NCBI GenBank assembly: GCA_025980505.1
Contig: JAICXI010000032.1
Span: forward strand, 1 to 9,979
Source of the DNA: a bacterium
Lineage (GTDB): Bacteria; Oederibacteriota; Muellerivitia; Muellerivitales; Muellerivitaceae
Direction: 5' to 3'
DNA: 9,979 bases
Part shown: positions 6,754-9,979 of the stretch, one piece after another
Layout of the letters: each line of letters starts with the position of its first letter
Position numbering within the stretch: position 1 is the first letter of the stretch
The notes under the pieces: model-generated
Database searches by the model: none
What the model saw: only the letters and a program-made list of their open reading frames with translations
What the model was told of the DNA's origin: nothing
Translations under genes and position numbers: made by a program

Positions 6754-9025
6754 TCCCCCTTCCCCAAGCCCGGCCTTCTCCCTGGGCCTTTATGCCTTCC
6801 TCGCCTTGGTGGCCTTCTTTCCCTGTCTTTTCCTGGGGCAAGCTTATTTCGACAACGACCTCCTGGCCCAGTTCGGGCCCTGGCGGGCCTTCCTGAGGGA
6901 CCAGTTGTCCCGGGGCCGCTTCCCCCTTTGGAACCCCTACCTGCTGGGAGGCCAACCCTTTTTCGCCGACCTCCAAAACATGATGCTATACCCCTTTAAT
7001 TACCTGACCCTTCCTTTTTCCGTTCCTTACGGCTTGAGCGTCTTTTTTTTCATCCACATGGTCTGGGCCGCGCTGGGCATGCACCTGTGGCTGCGCTCCT
7101 TGGGCTTAACCGCCGCCGCCTGCAGGGTCGGAGCCTTGCTGTTCGCCTTCTCGGGCTTTTTCTGGCTGGAATTGATCCATCCCCCGGTGTTGGCCGCCTT
7201 TGCCTGGCTGCCCTGGCTTTTCCTTTTCCTCGAGGAATCTTCGCGGAATCCCAGGCCCCGGGCCGCCTTGGGAGCCGGCCTGGCCTTCGCCTTGCTTTTC
7301 CTTTGCGGCAGTCTCCAGGTTTCAATCGGCGCTTTTTACGGCGGGGCGGCCTATTTCCTTTTCCGGTTCTTCTGCGGACCCCCGGGGAAAAAGGGGCGGG
7401 CCCCCGCACGCTCCCCCCGGTCCATCGGAGTGATTTTCCTTTTCCTGCTTTGGGGCTCCCTGCCCCTGCTCGGGCAATTCATCCCCACCCTGGAATTCTC
7501 GGCCCTCACAAGCCGCGGCTCGGCGGATTCCACTTACGACCTGTCCCAGGCCCGCCCTTCCCTGGACCCGGGCTGCCTCTACCAGTGGTTTTTTCCGCGG
7601 TGGAGCCTCAAGGAAGGAACGGTCATGGCCGACGCGCTCCAGGAAAAGACGAAGGAAGGGGACAACCCCCTGGCCGGCGATTGGGGTTACTTGGGCGTCT
7701 GGGCGCCCTTCCTGGCCCTTGGGGCCTGGAAGCGCCGGGAAAAGACCCTGGTGAAATTCCTTTCCATTTTCTCCATCCTGGCCGTGCTCTTGTGCTTCGG
7801 GCGGTTTACGCCGTGGGAGCGGCTCCTCTGCGGCGGGTTGCCCGGCCTTTCCCTGATCCGGGTTCCCTTCCGTTACCTCTACCTCTACTTGCTTCCGGTT
7901 TGCGCCTTGGCGGCCCGGGGGTGGGACCAGTGGTTTTCCACGCCACCACCGGGGAAAAACATCCTTCGCCGCTTGGCCGCGCCCCTGGTTTACGGTTTCG
8001 CGCTTTATGGCATCGCCCTCCTGCGGCCTTCCCTGACCTGGCGGGAAATCGCGGCCCTTACCTTGGGACTGGCGGGGTTCCTGGCGTCCTCCAAACCGGG
8101 TCCCTTTTTCAAAAAAGCGGGGTCGTTTTTGCTGCAGGCCGCCCTCTTCCTGCCCTTGCTCCTGAGCGGATGGGCCGATTTCAAGCCGGCGCCCTCCTCC
8201 AATTTCGACTACGCCGGGAAGTCCCGGGCCATCGTCGAGGCCGCCGGGCGCGGGAAGCCTTACCGGATCTGTTTTTTCAACAACGAATTGCTTTATCCCA
8301 TTGAAGTGGGCGGGCAAAAATACCTCCTGAATTATCCGCAGGACGCCCCCTGCGCCCTCCGCATAAAGGCCGTGGGCGGCTACGACCCGCTCCTCTTGAA
8401 GGCCCGGGAGGAAATGGGGACCCTTCCCCTGCGGCCTTTCGTCCAGCTCAACGCCATCGGCGGCTTGTTGTTTCAAAAAAGCCACGGGCCCATCCCCGGC
8501 TTCCAGGAGAAGTCCCTCCCCCCTTACGTGTTTTACGAGGCCGCCCGGCCCCCGGCTTGCGCCTTTGCGCCTTCCGAGTTGGAGGTCGTTCCCAACCCCG
8601 GGGAATGCCTGGCCCGGTTGCAGGAACCGGATTTTGACGCGGCCAAGACCGCCGTCTTTTCCGCCCCCCTTCCCGCCTCATGGGTGAACGGCCCTTCGCC
8701 GGTCCGTTGGCAATGCAGGTTGGAGCGGGACGAACCCGACGCCCAAAGCTTCTCCCTTTCGCTCGACCGGGACCGCGTGATGGTTTTCCCCGAAACTTCC
8801 TTTCCCGGGTGGAAAGCCTGGGTGGACGGGCTCCCCGCCCCCTGGGTGACGGCCGACCACTTGTTGCGGGCCCTTTACGTCAAGGCCGGGCGACACCGGG
8901 TGGAATTCAAGTTCCAGCCCTCCTGGTGGGTCCCCTTGAAGGCCGGCCTCCTGCTTTGGCTGGGCCTGACCTTGCTGGGGTTCCTCCTTCCCCGGCTCCT
9001 TTCCCGGAGGCCTTCCCATGCGTAG
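6734..9025 (+). CDS. YfhO-family GT-C-like membrane protein (tandem copy 2)
   Basis: A 763-residue polytopic protein aligning end to end with the gene before it. The TTG start at 6734 is chosen from the AAGGAAG site and the paralogue's N-terminus; it overlaps the previous gene by 20 bases. After a Pro-rich lead (MTRPKPNPPSPSP) and a first helix come DNDLLAQFGPWR (Asp40 and Asp42; Asp42 aligns with Asp38 of copy 1) and FPLWNPYLLGGQPFFADLQ, the YfhO signature. The C-terminal outer domain has SSNFDYA, AVGGYDPLLLKAR and the closing TSFPGWKAWVDG / LLRALYVKAGRHRVEFKFQPSWW, then a final helix. By eye the membrane half is more alike between copies than the loops and the outer domain, for example the loop after NFDY differs completely. 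This suggests an old duplication with divergence toward different acceptors or donors. A GT-C-type sugar transfer at the outer face of the membrane is inferred; the substrate is unknown. Confidence 0.87.
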   Translation: MTRPKPNPPSPSPAFSLGLYAFLALVAFFPCLFLGQAYFDNDLLAQFGPWRAFLRDQLSRGRFPLWNPYLLGGQPFFADLQNMMLYPFNYLTLPFSVPYGLSVFFFIHMVWAALGMHLWLRSLGLTAAACRVGALLFAFSGFFWLELIHPPVLAAFAWLPWLFLFLEESSRNPRPRAALGAGLAFALLFLCGSLQVSIGAFYGGAAYFLFRFFCGPPGKKGRAPARSPRSIGVIFLFLLWGSLPLLGQFIPTLEFSALTSRGSADSTYDLSQARPSLDPGCLYQWFFPRWSLKEGTVMADALQEKTKEGDNPLAGDWGYLGVWAPFLALGAWKRREKTLVKFLSIFSILAVLLCFGRFTPWERLLCGGLPGLSLIRVPFRYLYLYLLPVCALAARGWDQWFSTPPPGKNILRRLAAPLVYGFALYGIALLRPSLTWREIAALTLGLAGFLASSKPGPFFKKAGSFLLQAALFLPLLLSGWADFKPAPSSNFDYAGKSRAIVEAAGRGKPYRICFFNNELLYPIEVGGQKYLLNYPQDAPCALRIKAVGGYDPLLLKAREEMGTLPLRPFVQLNAIGGLLFQKSHGPIPGFQEKSLPPYVFYEAARPPACAFAPSELEVVPNPGECLARLQEPDFDAAKTAVFSAPLPASWVNGPSPVRWQCRLERDEPDAQSFSLSLDRDRVMVFPETSFPGWKAWVDGLPAPWVTADHLLRALYVKAGRHRVEFKFQPSWWVPLKAGLLLWLGLTLLGFLLPRLLSRRPSHA

Positions 9026-9881
9026 CCCCCTTTTGGCCCTCCTCAAGGAAGTCCAGCGCCTTTTCGGAGGAAGCGGCCTGGGCCGCGTCCGGCCCCTGCG
9101 CTGGCTTTACGACCGCGCCTACCGCCTCCTCAAACCCCGGCGCGTGAAGGTGCAAGGGCATCTCCTGTGGTTGGACGAGACCGACAGCCTGGAACTGGCC
9201 ACGCGGGAGGTTTATGAACCCCTGGAAACGGCGCTCTTGAAAAAGGAGCTCCGATCGGGCCAGGTCTTCGTGGATGTGGGCGCCAATATCGGCTATTACA
9301 CCTTGCTGGCCGCGCGCATCGTGGGGGCGGAAGGCCGGGTTTACGCCTTCGAGCCCGACCCCTCCAACTTCCGGCTGCTGGAAAAGAACGTCCGGGAAAA
9401 CGGCTACGCCAACGTGGTCCTGGACCGGCGGGCGGTTTCCAACGCCTCCGGCGCGGCCCGGCTTTACCTGAACCGCACCAACAAAGGCGACCACCGGATT
9501 TACGACGCGGGCGGAGGAGGCGGATCGGTTTCCATCCGGACGGTTCCCCTGGACGGTTACTTCAAAAAGTTGGACAAGGAAGTGCATTTCATTAAAATGG
9601 ACATCCAAGGCGCCGAAGCCAGGGCGCTGGAGGGGATGCGGGGCCTGGCGGCGAAAAACCGGGGCCTCAAGCTGGTGGCCGAGTTTTGCGGGAAAAACCT
9701 GGCCCATTCCGGGAGCGACCCCCGGAAGTTCCTCCTTTCCCTCCGGCGGATGGGTTTCACGATCCGGGAAATATCGGAACCCGAAAAGGCGCTGAAATCC
9801 GTCACCCTCGAGTACCTGTTGAACCGCTATCACGCGGGCACGGATGATTACACCAATTTGTATTGCGTCAAACAAAAGTAA
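9018..9881 (+). CDS. FkbM-family SAM-dependent methyltransferase
   Basis: A soluble protein of 287 residues. ATG 9018 overlaps the second YfhO gene by 8 bases and has GGAGG at 9006-9010, a good Shine-Dalgarno with 7-base spacing. The Rossmann methyltransferase core is clear: motif I FVDVGANIGYYTLLAA (84-99) binds SAM, VYAFEPDPSNFRLLEKNV (108-125) supplies the acidic residue for the ribose hydroxyls, and FIKMDIQGAEARALEGM (191-207) is the FkbM signature (PF05050). A basic N-terminal region (1-45) may associate with membrane or acceptor. An AGGGGGS run (164-170) makes a flexible loop in the variable insert. FkbM enzymes commonly O-methylate sugar hydroxyls in polysaccharides and natural products, so as the last gene of this glycan operon it probably methylates a sugar or lipid-linked glycan in the cytoplasm. 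Other acceptors cannot be excluded. Confidence 0.9.
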   Translation: MRSPLLALLKEVQRLFGGSGLGRVRPLRWLYDRAYRLLKPRRVKVQGHLLWLDETDSLELATREVYEPLETALLKKELRSGQVFVDVGANIGYYTLLAARIVGAEGRVYAFEPDPSNFRLLEKNVRENGYANVVLDRRAVSNASGAARLYLNRTNKGDHRIYDAGGGGGSVSIRTVPLDGYFKKLDKEVHFIKMDIQGAEARALEGMRGLAAKNRGLKLVAEFCGKNLAHSGSDPRKFLLSLRRMGFTIREISEPEKALKSVTLEYLLNRYHAGTDDYTNLYCVKQK

Positions 9882-9931
9882 CCGCGGGGACGCCGAGCCA
9901 CCCTCACGGGCGGTGGTTTTAAACCCGCGGT
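9881..9931 (+). terminator. Candidate intrinsic terminator: nested inverted repeats at the operon end
   Basis: An 8-base perfect inverted repeat, ACCGCGGG (9881-9888, starting on the last base of the stop codon) and CCCGCGGT (9924-9931), encloses an inner hairpin CCACC (9898-9902) / GGTGG (9912-9916) followed directly by TTTT (9917-9920). The inner stem plus T-tract looks like a short intrinsic terminator, though the T-run is only four long. The outer pairing would compete with or stabilise it. Confidence 0.4.
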
Positions 9932-9961
9932 CCCGGGGTAAAAACTCCCAAAGGATTCCCA

Positions 9962-9979
9962 ATGCTTTCCAAGAACCAA
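9962..9979 (+). CDS. Start of a further gene, cut by the window edge
   Basis: ATG 9962 is preceded by AAAGGA at 9950-9955, six bases away, a good Shine-Dalgarno. Only six codons (MLSKNQ) are visible, so no family can be assigned. It follows the putative terminator, about 80 bases after the FkbM gene, so it may start a new transcription unit or be read through from the operon. Confidence 0.45.

Noticed and set aside
7087..8304. Open +1 frame of 405 codons inside the second YfhO gene.
   Set aside because: Its composition is dominated by Pro, Arg, Leu and Gly, typical of an out-of-frame reading; the overlapping YfhO reading has clear family motifs throughout.
7322..8485. Long open frame of 387 codons on the - strand.
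   Set aside because: It lies wholly inside the second YfhO gene, is Gln/Gly/Pro-rich without recognisable motifs, and is expected from strong third-position GC bias.
9505..9530. GGC/GGA-rich run in the FkbM gene as a possible repeat or G-quadruplex element.
   Set aside because: It is a short in-frame glycine loop in a variable region of the protein; nothing else supports a structural role.
8907..9962. Open - strand frame of 351 codons opposite the FkbM gene.
   Set aside because: The + strand product has complete FkbM motifs and a good Shine-Dalgarno; the antisense translation matches nothing I recognise.

Overview
The window is a GC-rich, gene-dense stretch in which every supported gene lies on the + strand. 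The sequence does not name the organism. The high GC, the Thr-Pro linker followed by a FlgD-type Ig domain, the B12-dependent-type radical SAM protein and the two adjacent YfhO-family proteins suggest an uncultivated diderm bacterium, perhaps of the Elusimicrobiota, FCPU426 or Omnitrophota type. This placement is low-confidence inference.

Left part (1-1254): the C-terminal part of a radical SAM enzyme whose start lies outside the window ends at 635. A 217-base intergenic gap follows, with an AT-rich patch and an extended -10 promoter-like site (782-790). It leads into a small secreted protein (853-1254) made of a signal peptide, a Thr/Pro linker and one FlgD-like Ig domain.

Main part (about 1390-9881): six genes run head to tail with every junction overlapping (13, 4, 1, 20 and 8 bases). 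They are a GT4 glycosyltransferase, an LPG-synthase-TM/UPF0104 flippase-like membrane protein, a compact membrane-anchored GT2 glycosyltransferase, two tandem paralogous YfhO-family GT-C-like membrane proteins, and a FkbM-family methyltransferase. This arrangement indicates one translationally coupled operon. By family knowledge, the likely job is building a surface glycan or glycolipid: cytosolic GT4 and GT2 enzymes assemble a lipid-linked sugar, polytopic proteins move it or add sugars from the outer face of the membrane, and the FkbM enzyme O-methylates a product. The actual product cannot be read from the sequence.

Right end (9882-9979): a nested inverted repeat ending in TTTT could terminate the operon. 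It is followed by a Shine-Dalgarno sequence and the first six codons of another gene.

The main oddity is that the GT4 gene has clear coding sequence upstream of its first ATG (1525), but no in-frame ATG, GTG or TTG between that ATG and the preceding stop at 1297. No RNA genes, CRISPR arrays, insertion sequences or attachment sites were seen.
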